Assembly (NCBI GenBank): GCA_019637555.1
Contig: JAHBVK010000009.1
Span: 1-64,000, forward strand
Length of the DNA: 64,000 nucleotides
From: Anaerolineae bacterium
GTDB taxonomy: Bacteria > Chloroflexota > Anaerolineae > Aggregatilineales > UBA2796
Direction: 5' to 3'
The first letter of the stretch is position 1. Each line of letters begins with the position of its first letter. Position numbers and translations under genes: made by a program. Positions 15,298 to 24,324 of this stretch are shown piece by piece. Under the pieces are notes generated by a model that saw nothing but the letters and a program-made list of their open reading frames with translations, searched no databases and was not told the origin of the DNA.

Positions 15298-16461
15298 TTA
15301 GCGCCGCAGATTGGCAGCTTGAATCACGCCACGCTTACCATTCACGCGCCACTGCGGATCGGCGGCGTCCAGCGCGGGCAGCGATTCTTTCGGCAAGCCT
15401 ATTACACCATCGCTTTTCAGCGTGCGTAATGCCACCAGCGGCGGTTTGAAGTAGCTGAGTACCTCCGCGAATGGTGTCGCCGCCTGCCAGAGCATATCAC
15501 CGATCATGCGTCGGTAATTGAGATCTCCTTTGCTGATTACCAGTCCAGCCGATTGGAAGGTCTGCGCCAGATGCGGCGGCAATTCCCACAGCGGCAGCGC
15601 CCGATTCCAATAGAGATCGGGGATCAAGCGGAGGCGTCCGGCATCCAGTGCGGCTTGCAGGCGCTCTCCTAGTGCGCGAAATTCCCCTTCGCGGCGTTCG
15701 AGGCGCGTCAGGAAGATCAGCACATCAGCGGGAATGGTATCGCTTACGAAGGTGGGATGCTGCTTGAGGTGAAAGATCACCTGATCGGCAATGCCGCGCA
15801 ACAGCGTATCCGCTAGCGCCAGATCGAGTGCCAGCTCGGTTCCGGCGTTATCAGCGATGAAGTGGATAGTACGACTGCGCTCGTTCAGCGTTAGCAAGTG
15901 ATTGACCACTGCGAGGCTGTCATCGACAAGTAGATCCTCATCGGCAGCCGCGCTGCTGTGCATGTGAGAAGGATGGCTGAGATCGATGCGGTTGCCCCAG
16001 AGATCGAAGTGCAATAACCGCACCAGACGTTCCTCGATTGGCAACCGTTGGACGTCCAGCGCCCGTTCCAGCGTCTGCCAGAGGGATGCGCCGGAAATTT
16101 CTTCATGCTTGTTAGGCGCAAAAGGATCACGCCCGAACTCGAACCACCGAATCGCCTGCATCAATAACCGGTAATTGTAGATTTCGGCATAAAACCAATC
16201 TGTATTGAGCCACGTTTCACCACGATGCGCGAGCCAGATTTGCTGCCATTGGCTGTAGTCAGGCGCGGGCAGATCGAGCAGTGGGATGAGGGCATTTTGC
16301 TCAAGCTGGTCGATATGGCGTTCTACTGCAGCGCGGATAGAGGCGGGATAGTCGGGATTGCTGCGCAGCAGATCACGGAGTACGGTGGGAACGCGCGATT
16401 TCATGGTGTTGTGGGCAAATGGGTTGCTGTGATCGGTACGGATCATCGGCGGACGATTCAT
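15298..16461 (-). CDS. DUF89/ARMT1-family metal-dependent phosphatase
   Basis: A 387-residue member of the DUF89 family, whose characterised members are damage-control phosphatases acting on phosphorylated metabolites. The expected metal-binding segments are visible as FIADNAGTELALDL and SKGDLNYRR, with the N-terminal helical domain containing LLHFDLWGNRIDLSH. The ATG at 16461 has an AGGA sequence about 9 bases upstream. It is the last minus-strand gene before the candidate replication origin. The exact substrate is unknown. Confidence 0.85.
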   Translation of the reverse strand: MNRPPMIRTDHSNPFAHNTMKSRVPTVLRDLLRSNPDYPASIRAAVERHIDQLEQNALIPLLDLPAPDYSQWQQIWLAHRGETWLNTDWFYAEIYNYRLLMQAIRWFEFGRDPFAPNKHEEISGASLWQTLERALDVQRLPIEERLVRLLHFDLWGNRIDLSHPSHMHSSAAADEDLLVDDSLAVVNHLLTLNERSRTIHFIADNAGTELALDLALADTLLRGIADQVIFHLKQHPTFVSDTIPADVLIFLTRLERREGEFRALGERLQAALDAGRLRLIPDLYWNRALPLWELPPHLAQTFQSAGLVISKGDLNYRRMIGDMLWQAATPFAEVLSYFKPPLVALRTLKSDGVIGLPKESLPALDAADPQWRVNGKRGVIQAANLRR

Positions 16462-16558
16462 TGGTATGTCCTACAGGGTTGCCTACGATTTTGTCCAGAG
16501 TTAGGCACTCATCTTAGCGGATATACACGAGGGTGGATATTCGTAGAAACTCACAAAG

Positions 16559-16870
16559 TTATCCACAATCACTGTGCATAACTTTGTGGATAACCCTGTG
16601 GATAGATTGTGGACAACTGTGGATAAACCGGCGGATAAAGTTTAGTGCTGTGGATATGTGGATAACTCGGTTGGTTATCCACAGTGAGGATGTGGATAAC
16701 TAGGGTGCCCGATACCGCCATATATGGGTGTGCCTGATAGGCAGCAGGTATATCTGTGCTTGATGAGGCGCGATAAGTGTAGATTTGCGGGGTTATCCAC
16801 ATATCCACACTCCCTACTACTACCACTAAAGATATAAATAGGTAATTGAAGAAGAACAACAGATAGTAAA
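16559..16870. other. Candidate chromosomal replication origin (DnaA-box cluster)
   Basis: Eight perfect TTATNCACA DnaA boxes occur in about 250 bases. On the plus strand they start at 16559, 16675 and 16793; on the minus strand they are at 16573-16581, 16585-16593, 16618-16626, 16657-16665 and 16691-16699. Four more sites differ by one base (16597, 16608, 16649, 16801). After the last boxes comes a short C-rich spacer, then TACTACTAC (about 16815-16823), and an AT-rich stretch to 16870. This order matches the DnaA-box, spacer, DnaA-trio layout of bacterial unwinding regions. Genes run leftward before it (9044-16461) and rightward after it (16972-25137). No dnaA or dnaN gene is next to it, and a non-origin DnaA-titration site remains possible. 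Confidence 0.8.
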
Positions 16871-16899
16871 GCGTGATTGTCCGCAGCCCCGATCTCGTT

Positions 16900-16924
16900 T
16901 AATATCGCTGAATAGCGAATATTA
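16900..16924. repeat. Imperfect AT-rich inverted repeat beside the DnaA-box cluster
   Basis: TAATATCGCT (16900-16909) and AGCGAATATTA (16914-16924) form a hairpin with one extra A, separated by 4 bases. It lies between the AT-rich tract and the start of the histidine kinase gene. It may belong to the origin or to the kinase promoter. Confidence 0.4.
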
Positions 16925-16971
16925 TCGTCATGCTCGGATCGTCAAACTAATGCCCACAAGGGAGCGTCACC

Positions 16972-18270
16972 TTGTCACAAGTGCCATCGTCCCAACAGTT
17001 CAATGCTGAACTTCAACGGCGCAATAACCTGCTCAAGCGTCTGCTCGATGTCAGCTTGATCCTGAATGCTAACCTCGATCCGCAGCCGCTGTTGGACTTC
17101 ATTATGGATGCTGTGTGCGAGATCACCAACTGCGAAGCTGCCTCCATCTTGCTGTACAACAGCACACTGAACGAACTGCGCTTCGTCGCCTCCAATTCGC
17201 CGGGAGTGGACATCACCGTGATGAGCAAAATCCCCGTGCCGATGGAGGGCAGCATCGCTGGACAGATCGTGATGGAGAACGTACCCATCGTAATCAGTGA
17301 TGCCAGCGCCGATCCCCGCATTTACCGCAAAGTAGATGAGAGCATCGACTTCGAGACGCGCTCTCTACTTGGTGTGCCGATGCCGCTGAAAGGTAGTGTG
17401 GTCGGCGTTCTGGAAGCGGTCAATAAGCGGCAGGGCGAGTGGACGGTAGATGACCGCGCCAGTATGTTGATCCTTGCCTCTCATGCGGCGGTGGCGATTA
17501 ACAACGCGCAGCAATCCGAGGCACTGCGCAGCGCTTACGATGAACTGGGCAAGATCGACAAGATCAAGAGCGATTTCATCGCTGTCGCCTCTCACGAACT
17601 GCGAACGCCACTTGGTGTGATCATGGGCTATGCCAGCTTCCTGCAGATGGAAGCACAGGGTGAAGCCAGCGAACATGCCACACGCGTGCTCAATGCTGCG
17701 CTGCACATGAGGAATCTGATCGAGGATTTGGTGAATCTGCGGTTCTTGCAGAGCCACACCGTAGAGTTGAATCGGGAGCGCGTTCAGGCAGCGGATTTGC
17801 TGCGTACCGCCCAACAAGAGATTCAGGCATTGGCAGATGCCAAAGGGCAAAGCTTGACCATTGACTGGGCACATGGCGAAGAAGCAGTTAGCGTGGATAA
17901 AGGCAAGATGGGGATGGTGCTGGAAAACATCCTCAATAACGCGGTCAAATTCACGCCCAATGGGGGCAAGATCACACTGAAACTGGAGACCCGTCCGCGC
18001 GAAATCTGGATTCAGATCAGCGATAACGGCATGGGCATTCCTGAAGATCAGTTAGAGCGTATCTTTGATAAGTTCCATCAGGTAGAAGATCACATGACGC
18101 GCAGTTATAACGGGATGGGCTTGGGACTATCCATCGCCAAGGGGATCGTTGACGCGCATGGTGGTCGGTTGTGGGCGGAAAGCGCCGGACAAGCAAAAGG
18201 TAGTACTTTCATCATCGCTTTGCCGCTGATTCGCCAGACGTCAAAGTTAATCCCACCGCAGTCACGCTAG
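16972..18270 (+). CDS. GAF-domain sensor histidine kinase
   Basis: A 432-residue soluble kinase. A GAF domain (about residues 25-180, containing LLGVPMPLKGSVVGVLEAVN) is followed by a HisKA domain with H-box SHELRTPLGVIMGYASFLQ (His208). A HATPase_c domain follows with N-box NILNNAVKFTPNGG, DNGMGIPED and GMGLGLSIAKG. No transmembrane helix is seen, so it senses a cytoplasmic or diffusible ligand. It starts with TTG at 16972, supported by GGGAG 7 bases upstream. It is the first gene to the right of the candidate origin, and no response regulator gene is adjacent. Confidence 0.9.
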   Translation: MSQVPSSQQFNAELQRRNNLLKRLLDVSLILNANLDPQPLLDFIMDAVCEITNCEAASILLYNSTLNELRFVASNSPGVDITVMSKIPVPMEGSIAGQIVMENVPIVISDASADPRIYRKVDESIDFETRSLLGVPMPLKGSVVGVLEAVNKRQGEWTVDDRASMLILASHAAVAINNAQQSEALRSAYDELGKIDKIKSDFIAVASHELRTPLGVIMGYASFLQMEAQGEASEHATRVLNAALHMRNLIEDLVNLRFLQSHTVELNRERVQAADLLRTAQQEIQALADAKGQSLTIDWAHGEEAVSVDKGKMGMVLENILNNAVKFTPNGGKITLKLETRPREIWIQISDNGMGIPEDQLERIFDKFHQVEDHMTRSYNGMGLGLSIAKGIVDAHGGRLWAESAGQAKGSTFIIALPLIRQTSKLIPPQSR

Positions 18271-18415
18271 CAGAAATTTGTGTGCCTCAGTTTTAATGCC
18301 GTTTATAGGTTATGTTCGGGCAGAATTGAAACCCTGTCACAACTTTGATTGAACGATAAGCCATCACCCCGCACTACAATGAATCGATATTGCATGAATA
18401 GCGCGGGGGAACCTA

Positions 18416-20008
18416 ATGGCATCATCAACTTTCATGACAATGCTGCGGCAGCAGCTTCGCCTTGCCGCTCATGGAATCCAACACAACCTCAGCAATGACG
18501 AGCTGATGGAATGTGACGCAGTAGCCTATGAACACGCCCAAGCAAGGGCGTGGAGTAGGCGCGAATTTCTGCTGAAAGGCGTCACCGCGGCGGCGGGTGC
18601 GACCTTCTTAATGTCGCTAGATCGGGCAACGCGCGCCTTCGCGCAGGATCGCCGGATCGTGGTGGTAGGTGCTGGTTACGCAGGTATGGTCGCCGCCTAT
18701 CGTTTGCAGCAGGCAGGCGCGAAGGTAGAAGTATACGAGGGTAGCAAGCGGATCGGGGGACGCGCTTACACGCTGCGATCCTTCTTTCCGGGCAGCCAGC
18801 ACGCCGAGTTAGGCGCTGAGATCGTGAATACCAGCCATGAAAACACGATCAAGCTGGTGCAAGAATTGGGAGGCTCGTTCACCGATCTACACAGTGTCGA
18901 TGCGCGGGTGCAGCCGGAGATATTTTTCTTTCAAGGCGCAGAGGTAAAGCGTGAGCAGATCATTGAGGAATTTCGTCCCGTCGCAGAAGCGATCCTCAAC
19001 GACCTCAAATCTCTGACTGGCGATGTTACTTACGCTGCCCCCAATAATGGTCAACTACTGGATAACATCAGCATCGCTGAATACTTGGATAAGCGCGGCA
19101 TTTCCGGCAACATCCGTGCGCTGCTAGAAACGGCTTATATCAGCGAATACGGCGCGGATCTGGATCAGCAGAGTAGTCTCAATTTACTGCGCGTCATCAG
19201 CACGGATATAGGAGAAAAGGGTGATCAGTTCCAGATTTACGGTGCGATAGATCATCGCTATCGCATTCGCGAGGGGGCTGACAATGCCGCTCGGAAGATC
19301 GGTACAAGATTGCGCAAGCCTGTGTTCTTGGAGCATATGCTGGAATCGCTGAAGGAGAAATCCGGCGGTGGCTATGTGCTGACATTTCAGGGGGCGAACA
19401 AAGTGGTGGAAGTCGAAGCCGATGATGTGGTGCTGGCGATCCCCTTTACGATGTTACGCAACGTTGATATTCAGGTTGAATTACCACCACAAAAGCAGCA
19501 AGCGATTCAGGAATTGGGCTACGGCAGCAATACCAAACTGATGATCGGGTTCGGCACTCAGGTTTGGCGCAAGGGTGGCGCAAGCGGCACAGTGTTCAGC
19601 GATCTGCCCTTCCAGGCGAGTTGGGAGAGCAGCCGCGGGCAGGGTAATACTTTTGGTATTCTGACCAGCCAGACAGGTGGCAGCGCCGCAGCAGCGATGG
19701 CACAAGGCGAAACCAAACAGCATGCCGAAGCGTTCCTCAACGATCTGATGAACATGTTCCCCGGTGCTAAGAGTGCCTACAACGCCAAGTTTGAACGCTT
19801 TAGCTGGGGAGACAATCCGCTATCGCTGGGCAGCCGTCCGACCTATAAACCGGGGCAGTACACGTCGTTTCGTGGTGTGGAGGGAGAACCCGTCGGGCGC
19901 ATCTTCTTCGCCGGTGATCACACCAGCGTGGCGGCACAGGGCTTCCTCGAAGGTGCAATCGAAAGCGGCGAGCGCGTGGTCAAAGAAATATTAGGCGTCA
20001 GCGAATAA
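18416..20008 (+). CDS. Tat-exported FAD-dependent amine oxidase
   Basis: A 530-residue flavin monoamine-oxidase-family protein. A twin-arginine motif SRREFLLKG (47-55) is followed by a hydrophobic stretch and an AxA-like site, so the folded flavoprotein is probably exported by Tat. The FAD-binding GAGYAG (85-90) and the downstream EVYEGSKRIGGRAYT segment are typical. The C-terminus has FFAGDHTSVAAQGFLEGAIESGERV, the second FAD contact of the family. It would oxidise an amine or amino acid outside the membrane. The 46 residues before the Tat motif are unusually long for a Tat n-region. GGGGGAA lies upstream of the ATG. Confidence 0.9.
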   Translation: MASSTFMTMLRQQLRLAAHGIQHNLSNDELMECDAVAYEHAQARAWSRREFLLKGVTAAAGATFLMSLDRATRAFAQDRRIVVVGAGYAGMVAAYRLQQAGAKVEVYEGSKRIGGRAYTLRSFFPGSQHAELGAEIVNTSHENTIKLVQELGGSFTDLHSVDARVQPEIFFFQGAEVKREQIIEEFRPVAEAILNDLKSLTGDVTYAAPNNGQLLDNISIAEYLDKRGISGNIRALLETAYISEYGADLDQQSSLNLLRVISTDIGEKGDQFQIYGAIDHRYRIREGADNAARKIGTRLRKPVFLEHMLESLKEKSGGGYVLTFQGANKVVEVEADDVVLAIPFTMLRNVDIQVELPPQKQQAIQELGYGSNTKLMIGFGTQVWRKGGASGTVFSDLPFQASWESSRGQGNTFGILTSQTGGSAAAAMAQGETKQHAEAFLNDLMNMFPGAKSAYNAKFERFSWGDNPLSLGSRPTYKPGQYTSFRGVEGEPVGRIFFAGDHTSVAAQGFLEGAIESGERVVKEILGVSE

Positions 20009-20034
20009 CAGCAGTCGTGACAATTATTCATCAT

Positions 20035-20062
20035 AGGGGCGCTCGACAGCGCCTCTATTTTT
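20035..20062 (+). terminator. Intrinsic terminator after the amine oxidase gene
   Basis: AGGGGCGCT and AGCGCCTCT (20035-20043 and 20048-20056, one G-U pair) form a stem, followed by a short A and five T residues (20058-20062). It separates the amine oxidase gene from the succinate dehydrogenase operon. Confidence 0.75.
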
Positions 20063-20106
20063 AGTCGATCCTGCTGCTTGAGATTTCGTGCAATACGGTT
20101 CAGTTT

Positions 20107-20115
20107 TGCTATAAT
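20107..20115 (+). promoter_or_regulatory. Extended -10 promoter of the sdh operon
   Basis: TGCTATAAT (20107-20115) is a perfect extended -10 box (TG, one base, TATAAT), located about 70 bases before the GTG of the first sdh gene. No good -35 hexamer is found at 16-18 bases, as expected for extended -10 promoters. Confidence 0.6.
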
Positions 20116-20182
20116 GAACAACAATTAGACCGCAACCCCAATGCGTTCTCGTAACTCACCATTATTTTGAGGAGGCTTCCTC

Positions 20183-21196
20183 GTGACAACCCTTGTCCTC
20201 ACCATTACCGAAACGCTGCGCTATCGCGGGAAACTCGGTCAATGGAGCTGGGCGCTGCACCGTTTGGCTGGTCTGGGCGTGCTCTTTTTCTTCATCCTCC
20301 ATGTGATCGACACGTCATGGTCGGTCTTTTACCCTGAACTGTACGCTGAAGCCATTGCTGTGTATCAGAGTCCGCTATTTACGCTCGGCGAATTCGCGCT
20401 GGTTGCAGCCGTCGTTTATCACGGCATCAACGGATTGCGTATCGTCGTTTTCGATTACCGTCCGCAGTGGTGGAAATATCAGGAAAAAGGCGCGCTGATT
20501 GTCTTGGCAGTGAGCGCAGTCATTTTGATTCCCACCTTCTTGCTGATGGGCTACCATGTGATGCGCTTCTATCAGGAGCCGACCACTGTCTTCGACCTGC
20601 AAATAATGCGCGTGGTCAACAGCCAGTTACCCTTCCTCATCGGCATTGCTGCCACCTTCGTTGGCGGCATTATCCTTGCCGGGCTGTGGTCGGTGGTAGA
20701 CCGTCCTGGCGCCAAGAAACAGTACAAGCGCAGCAGCTTCGATACGTTCATGTGGACGTTCATGCGCATTTCGGGCATCCTGATCGTGCCACTGGCGTTC
20801 GGACATCTGGCGATGGTGCATGTGATTCAAGGCGTGTTTGACATCACCAAAGCCGGGTTCGTGCCTGTTGGGTCAATTGATGCCAACGTCACGGGATTTG
20901 CTGCCGACTTTGTGACCATTCGTTGGAATACCATGTTCGCAGGCGTGCTGATCTGGCGCATTTACGATGCGGCACTGCTGGCGTTCGTAGCGATTCACGC
21001 ATTCAACGGCTTGCGCTATGTGGTTAATGACTACATCCACAATAAGATCATCAATCGCGGTGCACAGATCGCCATTCTGGTTGGCTGTGTGATCCTGATC
21101 ACCGTGGGCAGCGCGGCAATCATTTCCACCAGCCCGCGCACGACAGCCGAGATGTTGGAATCTTCACAGGTGATCACTGATCAGCCTGTGAACTGA
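20183..21196 (+). CDS. sdhC: Succinate dehydrogenase membrane anchor, fused SdhC-SdhD type
   Basis: A 337-residue cytochrome b anchor that holds SdhA/SdhB to the membrane and passes electrons to quinone. It has about seven hydrophobic helices in two similar halves. The first half (1-130) has WSWALHRLAG (His26) and VVYHGINGLRIVVFDY (His80). The second half (185-315) has GHLA (His208) and AIHAFNGLRYVVNDY (His272). The repeated His...NGLR motif suggests that separate SdhC and SdhD subunits were fused; His80 and His272 are candidate haem ligands. The start is GTG at 20183 with GAGGAGG upstream. It leads the operon with sdhA and sdhB and no separate sdhD is present. Confidence 0.88.
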   Translation: MTTLVLTITETLRYRGKLGQWSWALHRLAGLGVLFFFILHVIDTSWSVFYPELYAEAIAVYQSPLFTLGEFALVAAVVYHGINGLRIVVFDYRPQWWKYQEKGALIVLAVSAVILIPTFLLMGYHVMRFYQEPTTVFDLQIMRVVNSQLPFLIGIAATFVGGIILAGLWSVVDRPGAKKQYKRSSFDTFMWTFMRISGILIVPLAFGHLAMVHVIQGVFDITKAGFVPVGSIDANVTGFAADFVTIRWNTMFAGVLIWRIYDAALLAFVAIHAFNGLRYVVNDYIHNKIINRGAQIAILVGCVILITVGSAAIISTSPRTTAEMLESSQVITDQPVN

Positions 21197-21327
21197 CTGA
21201 ACTGACTAACTTAAGGGAATACAGAGCCTAACTTCAAGAGCACCTGCCGCCGAGCACGGTCTACGATTTGGGGTAAACAGCCCGACGGCGCTCTCTATGA
21301 GTTGGTAGTAGGAGCATTCTAGCTGAC

Positions 21328-23121
21328 ATGAAAACACACCAATTTGAGGCGCTGATCGTGGGCGCGGGCGGCGCGGGACTGATGGCTGCGCTGCACGCTT
21401 CTAGAGGCGCAAAAACCGCCGTTCTCAGCAAACTATATCCGACTCGCTCGCATACGGGAGCCGCTCTCGGCGGAATCGGTGCGGCACTGGGCAATCTGGA
21501 AGAAGATCGCTGGGAATGGCACGCTTTCGATACGGTAAAAGGCGGCGACTATTTAGTCGATCAGGATTCGGCGGAAATTCTGGCGCGCGAAGCTATTGAC
21601 GCCGTGATCGAGTTAGAGCACTTCGGGTTGCCATTTGACCGCACACCGGAAGGCAAAATCTCGCAGCGACGCTTCGGCGGTCACACTAATAATGAGACGG
21701 GCAAGCCCGTACGCCGTGCTTGCCACGCCGCTGACCGCACCGGTCATATGATTTTGCAGACGCTATACCAGCAGTGCATCAAGAACAATGTCAGTTTCTT
21801 CGATGAATTTCACGTCGTCGATCTGATCATGAACGATGGTAAAGTATGCGGTGTCATCGCTATTGAGATCGGTAATGGCGATTTACATTTATTTCATGCT
21901 AAAGCCGTTGTCTTTGCTACTGGTGGTTGGGGGAAATGCTGGGAGACGACCAGCAACGCGCATAGTCTGACGGGTGACGGCTCAGCATTGACCTACCGTG
22001 TTGGGCTGCCGTTAGAAGACATGGAGTTTTATCAGTTCCATCCAACAGGTCTGTATCCCACCGGATTTTTGATTACCGAGGGTGTGCGTGGTGAAGGCGG
22101 CGTGCTGATCAATGGTAAAGGTCAGCGCTTCATGGAAAAGTACGCGCCCCGCATCAAAGACCTCGCCAGCCGTGACGTTGTTTCGCGCGCGATCATGATG
22201 GAAATCCGCGAAGGAAACGGCATTAAGGGCAAGCGTTATGTCCATCTCGATATAACGCCAGAAACAGTAAATCGCTATCTGGCGGAAGCGGGTGAGACGC
22301 GGCGGTTGGACGCCCATTACATCGAGACGAAACTGGCGGAAACCTGCGATCAAGCGCGTACCTATGCAGGCGTTGATCCTGTGCGTGAGCCGATGCCATG
22401 TCAGCCAACAGCACACTACGCTATGGGCGGCATCCCCACCAATAATGACGGTCAGGGCATTGCTGACGCCCGGAACACCGTTGTCCCCGGTTTGTATGCG
22501 GCGGGCGAGTGCGCTTGCGTCAGCGTACACGGTGCGAACCGATTGGGCACGAATTCACTGGTGGACCTAGTAGTTTATGGGCGTCGAGCTGGCAAACATG
22601 CGGCGCAATTTACTCAAGGTGCGGATTGGACTCCACTGCCCGCCGATGCTGGCAAAGCGATTGAAGCTGAATTGAATCGTCTGCGCACGGCGAACGGCAG
22701 CGTTAAACCCTACGCCATCCGCCAGAAAATGCAGCAGGTCATGATGGACAAAGTTGGCGTGTTCCGCGATTCAAACTCTCTTCAGGAAGCGCTCAACGAT
22801 GTGCGCGAAATGAAGCAAGATTTCAAGACTAAACTGGGCATTGATGATCGCGGTTACAAGTTCAACACCGATATGCTGGAAGCATGGGAACTTGGCTGCT
22901 TACTTGATATTGCTGAAGCGACGACGCTTGCTGCCTCGAAACGTACGGAGAGTCGCGGTGCGCATGCTAGAGAAGACTATCCTAATCGCGACGATGAAAA
23001 CTGGATGAAGCACTCGCTGGTATGGGCGTCGCAAACCGATCAGGGCGAGATGAAAGTAGACTACAAGCCAGTCACCGTGTTGGGTAAAGATGTGTACAAA
23101 CCCAAAGAACGTGTCTACTAG
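21328..23121 (+). CDS. sdhA: Succinate dehydrogenase flavoprotein subunit
   Basis: A 597-residue catalytic subunit that oxidises succinate to fumarate in the TCA cycle and at respiratory complex II. The dinucleotide motif GAGGAG is at 12-17. The covalent FAD His is in [11 protein letters not shown] (His42). Substrate-site segments include [20 protein letters not shown] and [11 protein letters not shown]. Length and motif order match the family. It lies about 130 bases after the anchor gene and is followed by a small glycine-zipper gene and then sdhB. Confidence 0.96.
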   Translation: MKTHQFEALIVGAGGAGLMAALHASRGAKTAVLSKLYPTRSHTGAALGGIGAALGNLEEDRWEWHAFDTVKGGDYLVDQDSAEILAREAIDAVIELEHFGLPFDRTPEGKISQRRFGGHTNNETGKPVRRACHAADRTGHMILQTLYQQCIKNNVSFFDEFHVVDLIMNDGKVCGVIAIEIGNGDLHLFHAKAVVFATGGWGKCWETTSNAHSLTGDGSALTYRVGLPLEDMEFYQFHPTGLYPTGFLITEGVRGEGGVLINGKGQRFMEKYAPRIKDLASRDVVSRAIMMEIREGNGIKGKRYVHLDITPETVNRYLAEAGETRRLDAHYIETKLAETCDQARTYAGVDPVREPMPCQPTAHYAMGGIPTNNDGQGIADARNTVVPGLYAAGECACVSVHGANRLGTNSLVDLVVYGRRAGKHAAQFTQGADWTPLPADAGKAIEAELNRLRTANGSVKPYAIRQKMQQVMMDKVGVFRDSNSLQEALNDVREMKQDFKTKLGIDDRGYKFNTDMLEAWELGCLLDIAEATTLAASKRTESRGAHAREDYPNRDDENWMKHSLVWASQTDQGEMKVDYKPVTVLGKDVYKPKERVY

Positions 23122-23150
23122 CCTGATCTTAGTGAGAAAGCAGTAAAGTA

Positions 23151-23348
23151 ATGAGCAATCAGCCTAACGATCCTAAGAAGCCAAGTTCGCCATCCACGTC
23201 ATTAGGAATGTGGTTGGCAATCGGCATTGCTATCGGTACGGCGCTCGGCAGCGCACTGGGCAATCCAGCCTTGGGCGTTGGCATCGGCGTAGCGGTTGGC
23301 GTTGGCTTAGGACTGGCGACCTCTTCAATGGGCAATCGAAATAAATAG
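23151..23348 (+). CDS. Small glycine-zipper membrane protein in the sdh operon
   Basis: A 65-residue protein between sdhA and sdhB. A polar Pro/Ser N-terminus is followed by about 40 residues in which Gly recurs every four residues (GIAIGTALGSALGNPALGVG and onward). This is a glycine-zipper pattern typical of close-packed transmembrane helices. The gene starts 29 bases after sdhA and ends 15 bases before sdhB, so it is part of the operon. I do not recognise a named family. A small accessory subunit or assembly factor of complex II is possible but not shown. Confidence 0.75.
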   Translation: MSNQPNDPKKPSSPSTSLGMWLAIGIAIGTALGSALGNPALGVGIGVAVGVGLGLATSSMGNRNK

Positions 23349-23363
23349 GACTAGAGAAACACG

Positions 23364-24098
23364 ATGAAGGTAACACTGCGTATCCGGCGCTTTAATCCGG
23401 AAAAAGACAAGAAGCCCTACTGGGGCGAGTACACGCTCGACAACTGCCAACCGACCAACCGTGTGCTGGAATTGCTGCATCGTGTCAAGTGGGAGCAAGA
23501 TGGCACGCTAACGCTGCGCCGCTCATGCGCTCAAGGCATTTGTGGTTCGGATGCGATGCGCATTAACGGCGTTAATCGGCTTGCCTGCAAGGTGCTGCTG
23601 CAAGCGTTTGGTGAGCAAGATCACTACCATATTCAGATAGAACCGATTCTGGGTTTGCCTGTGGTCAAAGATCTGGTCGTTGATATGGAGCCATTCTTTG
23701 CTCACTATCGCGCAGTGATGCCATTCTTCGTCAACAACACGAAGCCGCCAACCGATGCGGAAGGACACATGACCGAGCGCCTTCAAAGCGAGAAGGATCG
23801 GGAACGCTTCGATGATACGACCAAATGCATCCTGTGCGCTTGCTGTACAACGAGCTGTCCCAGCTTCTGGGCGAGTGGCGAGTACGTCGGTCCGGCGGCA
23901 ATTGTGCAAGCACATCGCTTCATCTTTGACAGCCGTGATGAAGGGTGGCAGGAGCGACTAGATATCCTTGGTGATCCCGATGGCGTCTGGCGCTGCCGTA
24001 CCGTCTACAACTGCACGCCTGCTTGCCCACGCGGGATCGAAGTGACGCGCGCCATTGGCGAGGTCAAGCTGGCGATCCGCAGTGGTAATCGGGACTGA
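23364..24098 (+). CDS. sdhB: Succinate dehydrogenase iron-sulfur subunit
   Basis: A 244-residue subunit carrying electrons from the flavin to quinone. The [2Fe-2S] site is C55 AQGI C60 GS D63 ... C75, with Asp in the third ligand position as in E. coli SdhB. The [4Fe-4S] site is CILCACCTTSCP, and the [3Fe-4S] site is in CRTVYNCTPACPRG, with Cys from both segments. It is the last gene of the operon and is followed by an intrinsic terminator. Confidence 0.96.
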   Translation: MKVTLRIRRFNPEKDKKPYWGEYTLDNCQPTNRVLELLHRVKWEQDGTLTLRRSCAQGICGSDAMRINGVNRLACKVLLQAFGEQDHYHIQIEPILGLPVVKDLVVDMEPFFAHYRAVMPFFVNNTKPPTDAEGHMTERLQSEKDRERFDDTTKCILCACCTTSCPSFWASGEYVGPAAIVQAHRFIFDSRDEGWQERLDILGDPDGVWRCRTVYNCTPACPRGIEVTRAIGEVKLAIRSGNRD

Positions 24099-24140
24099 TC
24101 GCTGATCGAAGCTAAACACGGCTTGATCTAGCAGCAAACG

Positions 24141-24170
24141 GGGCGTCCGGTGGGATGCCCTGTTTTGTTT
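24141..24170 (+). terminator. Intrinsic terminator after sdhB
   Basis: GGGCGTCC (24141-24148) pairs with GGATGCCC-type bases at 24153-24160 (one G-U pair), followed by the T-rich TGTTTTGTTT. It lies about 40 bases after the sdhB stop. Confidence 0.65.
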
Positions 24171-24324
24171 TGGCAACATTTTGCTGAATGCGTGATGAGA
24201 CTTAGCCACTGGTTGACCGCCGCCACCTCCTTATGCCCTCAGTTGGTAAGCTGACACGCTATACTTTGTTTGCATGACACAAGTAGCAAGTAGCAAGACG
24301 CGCTGAGGATGAGGATGCTGGGCT

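Noticed and set aside
16569..16859. Minus-strand frame of 96 codons over the DnaA-box cluster
   Set aside because: Its sequence is produced by repeated DnaA boxes; composition is low-complexity and it has no ribosome-binding site or family resemblance.
16559..16870. DnaA boxes as a CRISPR or direct-repeat array
   Set aside because: Units are 9 bases, occur in both orientations and have irregular spacing; no spacers or cas genes are present.
18345..18380. Possible sigma-70 promoter for the amine oxidase gene (TTGATT and TACAAT)
   Set aside because: The spacer is about 24 bases, too long for a normal promoter, so I did not list it.
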